Below, in pieces: positions 54,552 to 63,280 of a DNA stretch of 64,000 nt. This DNA comes from Euzebyella marina. GTDB taxonomy: Bacteria; Bacteroidota; Bacteroidia; Flavobacteriales; Flavobacteriaceae. The notes under the pieces are model-generated. The model worked only from the letters and a program-made list of their open reading frames with translations, had not been told where the DNA came from and ran no database searches. The DNA lies in the NCBI RefSeq assembly GCF_014855515.1, contig NZ_JACYFK010000002.1, forward strand, positions 310,001 to 374,000. Direction: 5' to 3'. The position numbers were made by a program, and so were the translations under genes. Position 1 is the first letter of the stretch; every line of letters starts with the position of its first letter.

Positions 54552-55064
54552 TTAATAATCAATCACATCCAAAGCACGGGAAAACCCCTCGGCAAAAGGC
54601 CAGTTACTTTCTTGAGTCTCTTGATAAATTTTTAAGATACGCTCTTTTAAATCGGGTAATAACGCATTGATTGATATAAAATGAAGACTTTCTTCAAACG
54701 ATTTGAGCATACTTTTATAAAATGCCTCGTTTACATTTTTTTCTTTGGCGAACAATTGGGCAATTTCAATGTTGTACAACATCACATCTGCCAACAAAAC
54801 TGGCTCAACGCCTAATTTGAGAAAGTGTTTTATGAATTTGTGGGCGACCGAACGACGGGCTTTTGGCTTTCTTCGTTTAATAGGAAAATATTCATTCCCA
54901 ATTTTAGTTTTTGCCTCTTGTACAAGTTTGTCCTCTTTAGGGTTGAATATGAAATCGTAGTAGGTTTTGACCTCGGGAAATCTTACATATAAATCGAGCA
55001 ATTGCTCTTCTAAAGCCGGTTTTGGTAATTCTCGAAGGTACTTTTTAAGGTCTCTTTTACTCAT
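54552..55064 (-). CDS. DUF6155 family protein
   Basis: A 170-residue all-helical cytosolic protein beginning MSKRDLKKYLRELPK, with EEQLLDLYVRFPEVKTYYDF and a basic segment FPIKRRKPKARRSV. This matches DUF6155, a Bacteroidota family of unknown function with HEAT/TPR-like helices. It is convergent to nothing nearby and stands between the helicase and the sigma-factor gene. Confidence 0.75.
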   Translation of the reverse strand: MSKRDLKKYLRELPKPALEEQLLDLYVRFPEVKTYYDFIFNPKEDKLVQEAKTKIGNEYFPIKRRKPKARRSVAHKFIKHFLKLGVEPVLLADVMLYNIEIAQLFAKEKNVNEAFYKSMLKSFEESLHFISINALLPDLKERILKIYQETQESNWPFAEGFSRALDVIDY

Positions 55065-55236
55065 ATTTTACGGGTTCTCGGCAAAAATAAGGTATTACTG
55101 CTGTTCTAATAGCGTGCGGAATTCAAATCTTAAACTTCTCATAAATATTGTATAATAATACTGACAAACTTTTGGAAAAGAACAAATAAAAGTGTATACT
55201 GAGAACTTGTAGTATTAATAAATATAAGCGAAATAT

Positions 55237-56100
55237 ATGAGGCAATTAAAGATTATCAAGCAGGTAACCAACCGGGAATCAAAATCATTGGACAAATACT
55301 TGCAGGATATCAGTAAAATAGACCTGATCAATGCGGCCGAAGAGGTTGAACTAGCACAGAGAATACGTGCAGGGGATCAAGTTGCTCTTGAACGTTTGAC
55401 CACTGCAAACCTAAGATTTGTTGTGTCGGTAGCCAAACAATATCAAAATCAAGGTCTAAAATTGCCCGATTTGATCAACGAGGGTAACCTAGGTTTGGTG
55501 AAGGCAGCCAAACGTTTTGATGAAACTAGAGGTTTTAAGTTTATTTCGTACGCCGTTTGGTGGATTAGACAGAGTATTCTACAGGCATTGGCAGAGCAAT
55601 CAAGGGTTGTAAGATTGCCTTTGAACAAGATTGGGTCGATTAATAAAATCAAAAAGACCTTTTCATATCTAGAGCAAGCTCACGAACGCCCACCATCAGC
55701 TGAGGAAATTGCCAAAGAATTGGAAATGACAGTGAGCGAGGTGAAGCAGTCTATGAAAAACTCAGGTAGGCATGTGTCTATGGATGCTCCTCTACGCGAA
55801 GGTGAAGACTCGAATTTATACGATGTTTTGCGATCGGGAGAGTCTCCGAAACCGGATAAGACCTTAATGCAACAGTCTTTGAATACTGAGATTAATCGTG
55901 CATTAGAAACATTATCGCCTAGAGAGGCCGATGTCGTTAAGCTTTATTATGGCATAGGTGATCAACAATCAATGACCTTGGCCGAAATTGGTCAGACTTT
56001 TGATCTTACTAGGGAAAGGGTTCGGCAGATACGTGAAAAGGCAATACGTAAGTTACGCCATAACTCAAGAAGTAAGCTATTAAAGGCGTATTTAGGCTAA
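55237..56100 (+). CDS. rpoD: Primary RNA polymerase sigma factor (RpoD/SigA)
   Basis: A 287-residue group 1 sigma factor in the short form usual for Bacteroidota (no long region 1.1). Region 1.2 is around [17 protein letters not shown]; region 2 has the [18 protein letters not shown] core-binding stretch and [13 protein letters not shown] for -7 recognition. Region 3 is [14 protein letters not shown], and region 4 has [20 protein letters not shown]. It directs transcription from TAnnTTTG promoters. Monocistronic, with a terminator 27 bases after the stop. Confidence 0.96.
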   Translation: MRQLKIIKQVTNRESKSLDKYLQDISKIDLINAAEEVELAQRIRAGDQVALERLTTANLRFVVSVAKQYQNQGLKLPDLINEGNLGLVKAAKRFDETRGFKFISYAVWWIRQSILQALAEQSRVVRLPLNKIGSINKIKKTFSYLEQAHERPPSAEEIAKELEMTVSEVKQSMKNSGRHVSMDAPLREGEDSNLYDVLRSGESPKPDKTLMQQSLNTEINRALETLSPREADVVKLYYGIGDQQSMTLAEIGQTFDLTRERVRQIREKAIRKLRHNSRSKLLKAYLG

Positions 56101-56126
56101 CAAACTCTACTTTTTTATAAAAATAT

Positions 56127-56152
56127 AAGGCCCCATCTCTGGGGCCTTTTCT
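56127..56152 (+). terminator. Terminator of sigma-factor gene
   Basis: AAGGCCCC (56127-56134) and GGGGCCTT (56141-56148) form a perfect stem with loop ATCTCT, then TT. It lies between the sigma gene and the convergent micro-ORFs and may serve both. Confidence 0.85.
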
Positions 56153-56179
56153 GTACAACTAACTAATTAACTAAAAATA

Positions 56180-56281
56180 CTAAGAATAATTTAATTTGCT
56201 TATCTGTTGACTTTTAAGAATTTCATTGAGGCTTTCAATAAAGTTCATGTAAGCGGCATTGTCTGGGTTTTGGTTTGCCAT
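56180..56281 (-). CDS. Micro-ORF A, 33 residues, LNEIL family
   Basis: ATG 56281 opens a 33-codon frame: MANQNPDNAAYMNF leads into IESLNEILKSQQISKLNYS. The C-terminal 23 residues align without a gap to micro-ORF B just upstream: Y-x-x-F, then LNEIL, then a terminal LNY/LDY. The peptide is probably one amphipathic helix. The two ORFs share strand, size and 43-base spacing, and the sigma terminator hairpin lies downstream. Similarity between neighbours is good evidence of coding despite the small size. No Cys is present, and no processing enzyme is encoded nearby. Confidence 0.6.
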   Translation of the reverse strand: MANQNPDNAAYMNFIESLNEILKSQQISKLNYS

Positions 56282-56324
56282 AGTAGTAGGTTTTAAATTA
56301 AGAATTAGGACTTGATTGGGGGGA

Positions 56325-56423
56325 TTACATATAATCCAATTCTACCAATTCGTTTACGCTTAAGATTTCATTTAGTTCTTGTAAGAATGAAAGGTATTCT
56401 TCTCCGTATGTATCGTAAAGCAT
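56325..56423 (-). CDS. Micro-ORF B, 32 residues, LNEIL family
   Basis: ATG 56423 opens a 32-codon frame: MLYDTYGEEYLSFLQELNEI followed by LSVNELVELDYM. It is more acidic than micro-ORF A but shares the Y-x-x-F, LNEIL and terminal L(N/D)Y positions. It is probably a single amphipathic helix. A near-consensus promoter (56486-56516) lies upstream. The pair looks like a recent tandem duplication with divergence, kept in frame, which suggests function. No family is known to me. Confidence 0.6.
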   Translation of the reverse strand: MLYDTYGEEYLSFLQELNEILSVNELVELDYM

Positions 56424-56811
56424 GATGTATATAGGTTAAGTTAGACTTTTTATGTTTTAGCAATTTGGGTTGCTTGATTACATAGTAAAACTATTTATAT
56501 GTTCTTGGGTTTACAATTAATTGTGGTGTAACACTTCTATTTTGTTGTAAAATGAGAATTTTCTGTAAAACTCAATTATTAATCAACTTTTTAAGTGCTC
56601 AAATCATATAGTTTTAAGCTCTATATCGTAGCGAATGTTTTTTACCGTATTAAATATCTTTATTGAAGAATGTTCTTAACCCCTCAAAAATATAGTGGTC
56701 GCAACAGTTTTGAGGTTCATGATTTTATATTTTTTTGAACAATAAGGTTCAAACAAGAATCGTTTTAATTAAAGTCTAATTACCCCGCGAGCGGGCATTT
56801 TTCTTACAACT
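56424..56811. other. Divergent upstream region of micro-ORFs and ILEI-GDPD gene
   Basis: A/T-rich gap of 388 bases. It holds the micro-ORF promoter (56486-56516), a perfect 7-base stem TTTGAAC/GTTCAAA (56734-56740 and 56747-56753) and a small GC hairpin CCCG-CGAG-CGGG (56784-56795) 16 bases before the start of the ILEI-GDPD gene. No ORF over 25 codons is convincing. Confidence 0.45.
56486..56516 (-). promoter_or_regulatory. Probable promoter of the LNEIL micro-ORFs
   Basis: On the minus strand TTG (56516-56514), a 20-base spacer and TAGTTTTA (56493-56486, one mismatch from TAnnTTTG) fit the Bacteroidota promoter layout. A leader of about 60 bases precedes micro-ORF B. Confidence 0.45.
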
Positions 56812-58116
56812 ATGATCAATTCGATTCAATTAAGTAGAATTCACCTTAGCTGCTTTATTTTCTTGGGCATTCAGATATTTATCTCGAATTCACTTTTTGC
56901 CATAACAACTAATGAGATTTTTGAAGATGAGAATAATTCATCTATAACATTAATGAGCCATAGTTTTAATGCCAAACAAAGAAGTCGTTTTGTTTATAAC
57001 GGGGTAGCAGAACATGTAGAAAGAGGCTTGACCATTATTCATTTTATGGGCGAGGGAACATATGAATTCAAATCGTTTGACACTTATGGAAGCGTAGATG
57101 CCTGCGACGAATTTGATAAAACTCTTGAGAGTATGATGGGCAACGGTTCTAAACTTGCCATTCTGGCCCATGACTCTGCCGCTAATGACAATCTGAAAAA
57201 TTCATCCGTACTAAAAAAATGGGGCCTTCATCAACTTATAGGCCTTAAAAGTAGGCAAGCTTATATAATGCATAACCTGACGGATGCTCAGATAACCGAG
57301 CAAGTCGATGATAATTCTATCGAACAAACTTTTTCGATACCTCTGACTATTGATGATACTAAAATTTATTTTCCAAAAATCAAATATGAATTTGAGCCTA
57401 ACGACAACAGATATATAGCCCATGCCGGTGGCGAAATTGATGGTATTAAATCGACCAACTCAAAAGAAGCTTTGGATTATAGTTATAGTAGAGGATTTCG
57501 ATTGTTTGAACTTGATATTATAGAGACATCGGATGGTCATTTGGTAGCGGCCCATGACTGGAAGATGTGGTCTCGTTTCACCGATTATCAAGGTGACCTG
57601 CCCCCTAGCCTTTCCGAATTCAAAAAACATACTATTTACGGAGATTATCATACCATGGATATGGAGGCAATCAATAAGTGGTTTAAAACGCATCCCGATG
57701 CTATTTTGATTACTGATAAAATAAACGACCCTGTCGCTTTTGCCGATAAATTTGTTGACAAGAAGCGCCTTATGATGGAGCTTTTTAGTCAATTGGCCAT
57801 TGAGGAAGCTTCTCAGCATGGTATTAAGACGATTATATCTCAAGATCCCTTAATGAGGTTAAAGGGCAACAAAACCGATTATTTGTCCATTAACGGCATT
57901 GAATATGCTGCAGTATCGAGAAGAATAATTTCTAGCCAAAAGAAACTAATGCTGCAGTTAAAAGAACAAGGGGTCAAGGTTTATGTCTACAATGTCAATT
58001 TTGACCCTGGTAAAGACGAACAATATGTTTATGATAATGAATTAGGCCTCGTTTACGGCATGTATGCCGATAAATGGGTATTTGATACTATGTCAAAAGA
58101 AAAGTCAGCTAAATAA
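56812..58116 (+). CDS. Secreted FAM3/ILEI-like plus glycerophosphodiester phosphodiesterase fusion
   Basis: A 434-residue secreted protein (signal peptide 1-30, ending SLFA). Residues about 58-155 match the ILEI/FAM3-like pattern: ERGLTIIHF, KSFDTYGS, GSKLAILAHD and a LKKWGLHQLIGLKSRQAY end. The GDPD TIM-barrel follows (about 198-425) with His204 in YIAHAGGE, Glu233 and Asp235 in FELDI, and His248 in AAHDW, the general acid/base and metal residues. GDPDs cleave glycerophosphodiesters to glycerol-3-phosphate; the ILEI module is probably a carbohydrate or lipid binding part. It is convergent with the polysaccharide operon (22 bases between stops). Confidence 0.85.
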   Translation: MINSIQLSRIHLSCFIFLGIQIFISNSLFAITTNEIFEDENNSSITLMSHSFNAKQRSRFVYNGVAEHVERGLTIIHFMGEGTYEFKSFDTYGSVDACDEFDKTLESMMGNGSKLAILAHDSAANDNLKNSSVLKKWGLHQLIGLKSRQAYIMHNLTDAQITEQVDDNSIEQTFSIPLTIDDTKIYFPKIKYEFEPNDNRYIAHAGGEIDGIKSTNSKEALDYSYSRGFRLFELDIIETSDGHLVAAHDWKMWSRFTDYQGDLPPSLSEFKKHTIYGDYHTMDMEAINKWFKTHPDAILITDKINDPVAFADKFVDKKRLMMELFSQLAIEEASQHGIKTIISQDPLMRLKGNKTDYLSINGIEYAAVSRRIISSQKKLMLQLKEQGVKVYVYNVNFDPGKDEQYVYDNELGLVYGMYADKWVFDTMSKEKSAK

Positions 58117-58138
58117 GCTCTCTAAGCTTTCTTCCTTA

Positions 58139-59467
58139 TTAGAATTTTACTTGATAAGTGATACCTGCGGAAATTCCGTAGAAAAATTTACCTGCAGCAA
58201 AGGCAAGTTCTTGACGGGTAGCCCCTAGATTGGCCCTATAAGCGTTTTGGTTGTTCTTTCCTGTAAACTGATATTCCAGACTCAATCGTTGAGATTCTAC
58301 ATAGAGTAAGGTTTCTGCCAAAAGCTCATCTCCCGAAATAATTTGTCTCAATTCTGGGGAGTAACCCATTCCGACATTCAATCCGAAATAGTTTTCCGCA
58401 TCTTTCAGGTACTTCCTGACCAATAAATTCCCCGAAAATTTGGTCAAGTTATTTGGTTTGGGAGTGATATAGGAACGCAAAGAAAAATAATAATTGCCTC
58501 TGTAATGCCCTAATGAATTGGTTATAACACCAACATTTCCGGAAGCAAAGGTAATATGTCGTCCTCCAGCCGAGAATTCTATGGCCCCGGGTAGGTTAAC
58601 ATAGAGGTCACCACCGAACTTATGCTTGGGGTAAATAGATGAATTGGAATAACCGTAATTCAAATAGGCATAAAATCTTTTCGAAAATTTCGGATAAAAA
58701 TCCAAATCGTACTGAAGTCCATTTTTACCTAGTCGATTGCTATAATTCAATCGTGGAATGATACTACCGGCCATAGTTTGTCGCCTGTATGAGATACTGG
58801 TATATATCATTGGGTCGTAGCGTTGGTCAAAGACAGTTACCGCATTTCGAATATCAAACCTATTATTAAAGACGTCGTTTTGGGCTTCATTACTATTCTT
58901 AATAAGCTCTTTTTCAGCCGTTTCATCCTCAGGTTCTGTCATTTCTTCCTCACCTTTTTTATTTGATTTCTTGACCGAGCTTATCGAAGAGTCAACATTG
59001 TACCAACCCTTCTCGGGATATTCTGTTTGATTGATTCTCTGTTCGGCTATCTTTTTCAATCGGTCCAGTTCTGAATCATTATTAATAAAGCTTAGCGCTT
59101 TGTTGGCCAGGCCTAGAGCAATTAGTTCGTTCTTGGCGTAAAGTTCGTTTTTAATGGCCCCTGACCAGGCGGCCTTATCGTATTTATCTGATGATGTTAC
59201 TTTGTTGAATTCAATTCTTGCTTGATCATATTCGCCATCCCAACTGTATGTGTTTCCCAATAAAACACGGGCTTTACTATCATCGGGTTTTTCTGCTATT
59301 ACCTTGATAAGGATGTCTTTGGCACTCTTATGGTTGCCTTCATAGGCCAAACCATAGGCATTCTCATATGAGGGTGTAGTTTGGTCATTAAGAGCCAAAT
59401 CTTGTGCACTGCCAATGGATATGAACAGTAGTAAAAGTGATGCTATGTAACTTTTAGACAAATACAC
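58139..59467 (-). CDS. YaiO-family outer-membrane beta-barrel protein with TPRs
   Basis: A 442-residue exported protein starting at GTG 59467, whose G is the last base of the preceding TAG (TAGTG). Signal peptide ends SIGSAQ. Residues about 30-150 are TPRs with a Trp/Gly pattern (LLGNTYSWDGEYDQA); an acidic linker with KKGEEEMTEPEDE follows (about 170-190), then a YaiO-type barrel (about 205-442) ending GITYQVKF. Such proteins are thought to be outer-membrane parts of exopolysaccharide systems. It is the last gene of the operon. Confidence 0.85.
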   Translation of the reverse strand: MYLSKSYIASLLLLFISIGSAQDLALNDQTTPSYENAYGLAYEGNHKSAKDILIKVIAEKPDDSKARVLLGNTYSWDGEYDQARIEFNKVTSSDKYDKAAWSGAIKNELYAKNELIALGLANKALSFINNDSELDRLKKIAEQRINQTEYPEKGWYNVDSSISSVKKSNKKGEEEMTEPEDETAEKELIKNSNEAQNDVFNNRFDIRNAVTVFDQRYDPMIYTSISYRRQTMAGSIIPRLNYSNRLGKNGLQYDLDFYPKFSKRFYAYLNYGYSNSSIYPKHKFGGDLYVNLPGAIEFSAGGRHITFASGNVGVITNSLGHYRGNYYFSLRSYITPKPNNLTKFSGNLLVRKYLKDAENYFGLNVGMGYSPELRQIISGDELLAETLLYVESQRLSLEYQFTGKNNQNAYRANLGATRQELAFAAGKFFYGISAGITYQVKF

Positions 59468-61833
59468 TACAATGTTGAAACTTTAGAACGACTCGCTAAT
59501 TTGGTTTGGTGCGCCATTCCCTTTTTTCGAGCCTCTCTTTTTGCTCGTTCTATTTTATCGGCTATTTCATGGGCACTTGAACTATTCTGTTCAACTAAAT
59601 CGATTAGCTCCAGAGCTTCTTTAGTTCGCTCTGACCAGTAATAGACATCAAAAAGTGCCGAATAAGAATCGATATAATTAGGATTCATTTTAATACACTC
59701 TTTCAATATCTTGATGGATGAGGGATAATCGCCGCTCCAAACACTTACTCGACCCATCAAAACCTTGGTATCGATGTGGCTTGGTGATTCCGATAAAATG
59801 TACCTACAAAGCAACAATGCCTTATCGTACTCTTTTTCAAACGCCAAAGCTCTCGCTTTCATATATACCTTGTCAAAATTCTCCCCATTGTATACACTAT
59901 TGATCCAAATGATTTCGCTATCGCTGAATTTTTCTTTCTGTACGCTGAAAATGGCCAAGCTATCGGGAATAATTTTATTGTTGTTGGTTACATAGGCATT
60001 CATAGATTTGAAAGCCTTCAGTTTTCCTTCGACTTTTGAACCGCCAAAGCTTGAAGAAAGGTTCATTTCTTTATCCAAGCTATAGACATTTCCATCTGAG
60101 AATAATTTCTCGCCGCTGATGTATTCTTTAAGTTCATTTTTGTTCCTCATTAAGGGGATATCCTTATTTCCCCTAAATTCTTCGTTCATATCCAAGGCAT
60201 CTCCCATCCAAGCCACCTTTTTGGGCATTTTCATTTCAAAATTACCATCTAGAAGCGCCAATAGGCTTGGAGTTACGTCAAAGTGCGAAGTAAGTGCGCT
60301 CATCTTTCTAGGGCTTTTGAGCATGGGACTGAACATAATCAATGGTACATGAAAACGACTTAGATTGTTTCGCTGTGGTATGGGTATCAATCGATGGTCA
60401 CCGGTTATAATAAATATGGTATTCTCGTATCCAGGCTTCTTTTTATATTCTTCGAAGACATATTCCAGAGCCTCATCGGTATACATAAGAGTGGCAAAAA
60501 CATTGCTGTTCTTCTCGATTACTTTTCTTGTTTTTCCTTCATGGGAACTCGATGACAGTATGTTCTTTACCTTTTGCTCATACTTATCTTGCTGTGGCGG
60601 TATAAAGGGCTCATGGGTACTGATGGTCATATAGACCTCCATTCTCGGATTTTCATTATCCCTCGGTAAACTCATACTTTTCTTGAACAACTCCTTGTCC
60701 GGATAACCCCAAGAAGAACCTGCAGCATCTTCCGCTTGAAGGGTATATTTATTTCCGAAACCAGATTTGTCGAGAATAAAATCGATATTCTCGCTATTCA
60801 AAAATCTATCGACATTATCAAAAGCACTATTAGTGCCTTGATAAAATGAAGTATGGTAACCATTGTTTTTTAATATACCGTAAAGGGTTAGTTTATTGGG
60901 GTATTTCTCCAATTCCATAAATCCACTTTTGCCGAAAGGCAATGAACCCATAAGAGATGGCAGAACACCAAAAGTACGACCCGTGTTGCTAAGGCAATTC
61001 TCCCAGTAGAGTGACTGTTTGGTCAACTTGTCAAGAAAAGGTGTGAAACCGCCGAATTCTGCCCCCTCACCCACAAAATCACGGCCTAGACCTTCCACCA
61101 TTATGAAAACAATATTGGGTTTTTCGTTTTTTAAATTGAAATAAGGCCTCAAAACATTTTGAGTTCTTTTTGACTTAATTAACGGGTATTCGACATCAGA
61201 ATCATAGGAGGCATCCTCTGTTGACGAATCGTATATGTTAAGAGCTAAATACTGGGTTTTGTTGTGGTTGATAGGTTTGCCTTCGATAAAAGAAGTCATA
61301 ACGAACATACTGATGAGAATGATGGTAAAAGGATACATTCTACTGATATGATGGTAGTGTTTGCTCGTTATCTTGTATAACCAAAAAAAGAGCCCAATTA
61401 TAATTACCACACCTACCACAAGTGAAATCGAAAGCCCCCCAGAGTTGGCTATGGTAGTTTTTATATCGGCAAAGCTATACCCCAAAAGATCAGACCCTAG
61501 AGGCACTAAAGCCGTACAGAAATAGCTGATCAGCATTGCTTCTACAATCAGCAAAAGTATCAACAAGACAAAAATGAGATTGAAACCGTATCTTGGCCTT
61601 AGATTTTCCCAAAAATTAAAAGGAAATACTAGTATCACACCCACCAAAGACGCAAAACCCAATTGGTGCACCGTGGCGATAAAAAAACTGGTGCTCAGTA
61701 TAATATCGACCACACCCTTGAAATAGAGGCTGACATATTGGTAAACCGTAAGCACAACAAGACTACCAAAAAATGAGATAATCATTCTGGTATAATGTTT
61801 TAAACTATATCTGTCGCGCTGACTTGTGTTCAT
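59467..61833 (-). CDS. LtaS-like alkaline-phosphatase-fold membrane protein with TPRs
   Basis: A 788-residue inner-membrane protein. Five hydrophobic helices lie in the first 185 residues, then an extracytoplasmic sulfatase/LtaS-type domain (about 238-560). Its metal and catalytic residues include Glu247 in IMVEGLG, the probable nucleophile Thr287 in NTGRTFGV, and GDH in FIITGDHRL. TPRs occupy about 650-770 (LMGRVSVWSGDYPSS). LtaS-type enzymes transfer phosphoglycerol from phosphatidylglycerol to glycans; phosphoethanolamine transfer or sulfatase action is also possible. The C-terminal TPRs are unusual for LtaS and resemble those of the YaiO neighbour. Confidence 0.87.
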   Translation of the reverse strand: MNTSQRDRYSLKHYTRMIISFFGSLVVLTVYQYVSLYFKGVVDIILSTSFFIATVHQLGFASLVGVILVFPFNFWENLRPRYGFNLIFVLLILLLIVEAMLISYFCTALVPLGSDLLGYSFADIKTTIANSGGLSISLVVGVVIIIGLFFWLYKITSKHYHHISRMYPFTIILISMFVMTSFIEGKPINHNKTQYLALNIYDSSTEDASYDSDVEYPLIKSKRTQNVLRPYFNLKNEKPNIVFIMVEGLGRDFVGEGAEFGGFTPFLDKLTKQSLYWENCLSNTGRTFGVLPSLMGSLPFGKSGFMELEKYPNKLTLYGILKNNGYHTSFYQGTNSAFDNVDRFLNSENIDFILDKSGFGNKYTLQAEDAAGSSWGYPDKELFKKSMSLPRDNENPRMEVYMTISTHEPFIPPQQDKYEQKVKNILSSSSHEGKTRKVIEKNSNVFATLMYTDEALEYVFEEYKKKPGYENTIFIITGDHRLIPIPQRNNLSRFHVPLIMFSPMLKSPRKMSALTSHFDVTPSLLALLDGNFEMKMPKKVAWMGDALDMNEEFRGNKDIPLMRNKNELKEYISGEKLFSDGNVYSLDKEMNLSSSFGGSKVEGKLKAFKSMNAYVTNNNKIIPDSLAIFSVQKEKFSDSEIIWINSVYNGENFDKVYMKARALAFEKEYDKALLLCRYILSESPSHIDTKVLMGRVSVWSGDYPSSIKILKECIKMNPNYIDSYSALFDVYYWSERTKEALELIDLVEQNSSSAHEIADKIERAKREARKKGMAHQTKLASRSKVSTL

Positions 61834-61840
61834 ATGCTAA

Positions 61841-63271
61841 TTAGGTGGCTTTGGCAAAACCTTTTCTTACCTGAGATCCCCAACCTGATTTTATTTTAAA
61901 CAGTTTTTTATAATTACCACGCACCGCTGACCATACGACAATGGGGTGAAAAGCAATTGGTTCTACAATGGCGCAGAACATGAGTATCAAAATATCTTTT
62001 GTTTTCTTGTATTCGTTATAGCTGTAAACGTCCCAAAGAATGGCGTAAAAAGAGAACATAATCGAGAACACATAAACCATTGCGGTAATTGCGATAAAGA
62101 AATCCCAATTAAGAATGCCCAAATACATGAAAAGTATGATGGTAAAAAAGCCAAAAAACTCCATTAAGGGAGCTAGCCATTCATAAAAAAACCAATAGGG
62201 ATAACTTAGAAGCCCCAAACGACCGTATTTCGAGTTAAAGAACATGTCTTTATGCTTGAAAAGGGTTTCTAGATTGCCCCTCGCCCAACGGTCTCGTTGG
62301 TTGACCAATATCTTAACATCTTCTGGAACCTCTGTCCAACAAAGAGGGTCAGGAATATATTCTATGGTATAAGGTTCACGCCGGTCGTGCATATGCCTTC
62401 GCATCTTGAATACGATTTCCATATCCTCGCCAACTGTACCGGTGTCGTATCCCCCTACTTCCAATGCGATTTCACGGTCAAAAAAACCGAATGCCCCAGA
62501 AATAATCAAAAGGCTGTCAATTCTACCCCAGGCCATCCTTCCTAAAATGAATGAACGGGTGTATTCCAATAATTGAAACCTGGCCAACCAATTTTTTGGC
62601 AGTCTAATTTCTTCTAATTGGCCACCCTCGATAATACAGGAATTGGCCACACGGATGACACCGCCAACGGCAATAACCCTTTTTTCAGATCGTTGATAGA
62701 ATGATTTAACAACATGCAAAAGCGCATCTGGCAGAAGAAGACAGTCAACATCGATACACCCGACATATCGGCTTGTAGAAAGAGCCATTCCAGTGTTCAA
62801 GGCGTCTGATTTGCCACCGTTTTCCTTATCAATGACCGTCAATTTTGAAAATGCCCGATGTGGCGACTTATACACCCCTCTTATAGGTTTGTTTTTCCAA
62901 TTGGGGTCAATCTTAAAGTCGATCTTTTCAAGATCGTAGGCATCGATCATTTTCTGTAACGTATCGTCTTTACTGCCATCATTGACAACCATTACCTCAT
63001 AATTGACATAGCGTAGTGACATCAGGGAACGGATGTTCTCTACAATGGTCAAACCTTCATTATAGGCAGGTGCAATGATTGTAATGCTTGGGGATAATGG
63101 CGAAGCCATTATTTTAGAGAGGTCACCGAAACTATTTTTTTTTCTGTAATGGATGGAATTTCTGGTGGATAGATATCCCATAATGGTGAATAGTGTAAAC
63201 AATATCACCGTAAACATTAGAAAGACAATGTTTATGTATTCTAAGGTGATATCGAAGAACGTACTATCCAT
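61841..63271 (-). CDS. Membrane-bound family 2 glycosyltransferase (polysaccharide synthase type)
   Basis: A 476-residue processive-type GT2 enzyme. One N-terminal helix (about 12-32) is followed by the catalytic domain: TIIAPAYNEGLTIVENI, VNDGSKDDT, a DVD metal motif in GCIDVDCLLL, the catalytic Asp region in GEDMEIVFKMR, and the QxxRW motif as QRDRWARGN. Three to four helices follow (about 350-450). This is the layout of cellulose, hyaluronan and PNAG synthases. It is 7 bases before the LtaS-like gene and 9 bases after the HEAT protein gene. Confidence 0.92.
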   Translation of the reverse strand: MDSTFFDITLEYINIVFLMFTVILFTLFTIMGYLSTRNSIHYRKKNSFGDLSKIMASPLSPSITIIAPAYNEGLTIVENIRSLMSLRYVNYEVMVVNDGSKDDTLQKMIDAYDLEKIDFKIDPNWKNKPIRGVYKSPHRAFSKLTVIDKENGGKSDALNTGMALSTSRYVGCIDVDCLLLPDALLHVVKSFYQRSEKRVIAVGGVIRVANSCIIEGGQLEEIRLPKNWLARFQLLEYTRSFILGRMAWGRIDSLLIISGAFGFFDREIALEVGGYDTGTVGEDMEIVFKMRRHMHDRREPYTIEYIPDPLCWTEVPEDVKILVNQRDRWARGNLETLFKHKDMFFNSKYGRLGLLSYPYWFFYEWLAPLMEFFGFFTIILFMYLGILNWDFFIAITAMVYVFSIMFSFYAILWDVYSYNEYKKTKDILILMFCAIVEPIAFHPIVVWSAVRGNYKKLFKIKSGWGSQVRKGFAKAT

Positions 63272-63280
63272 AAAATTTAC

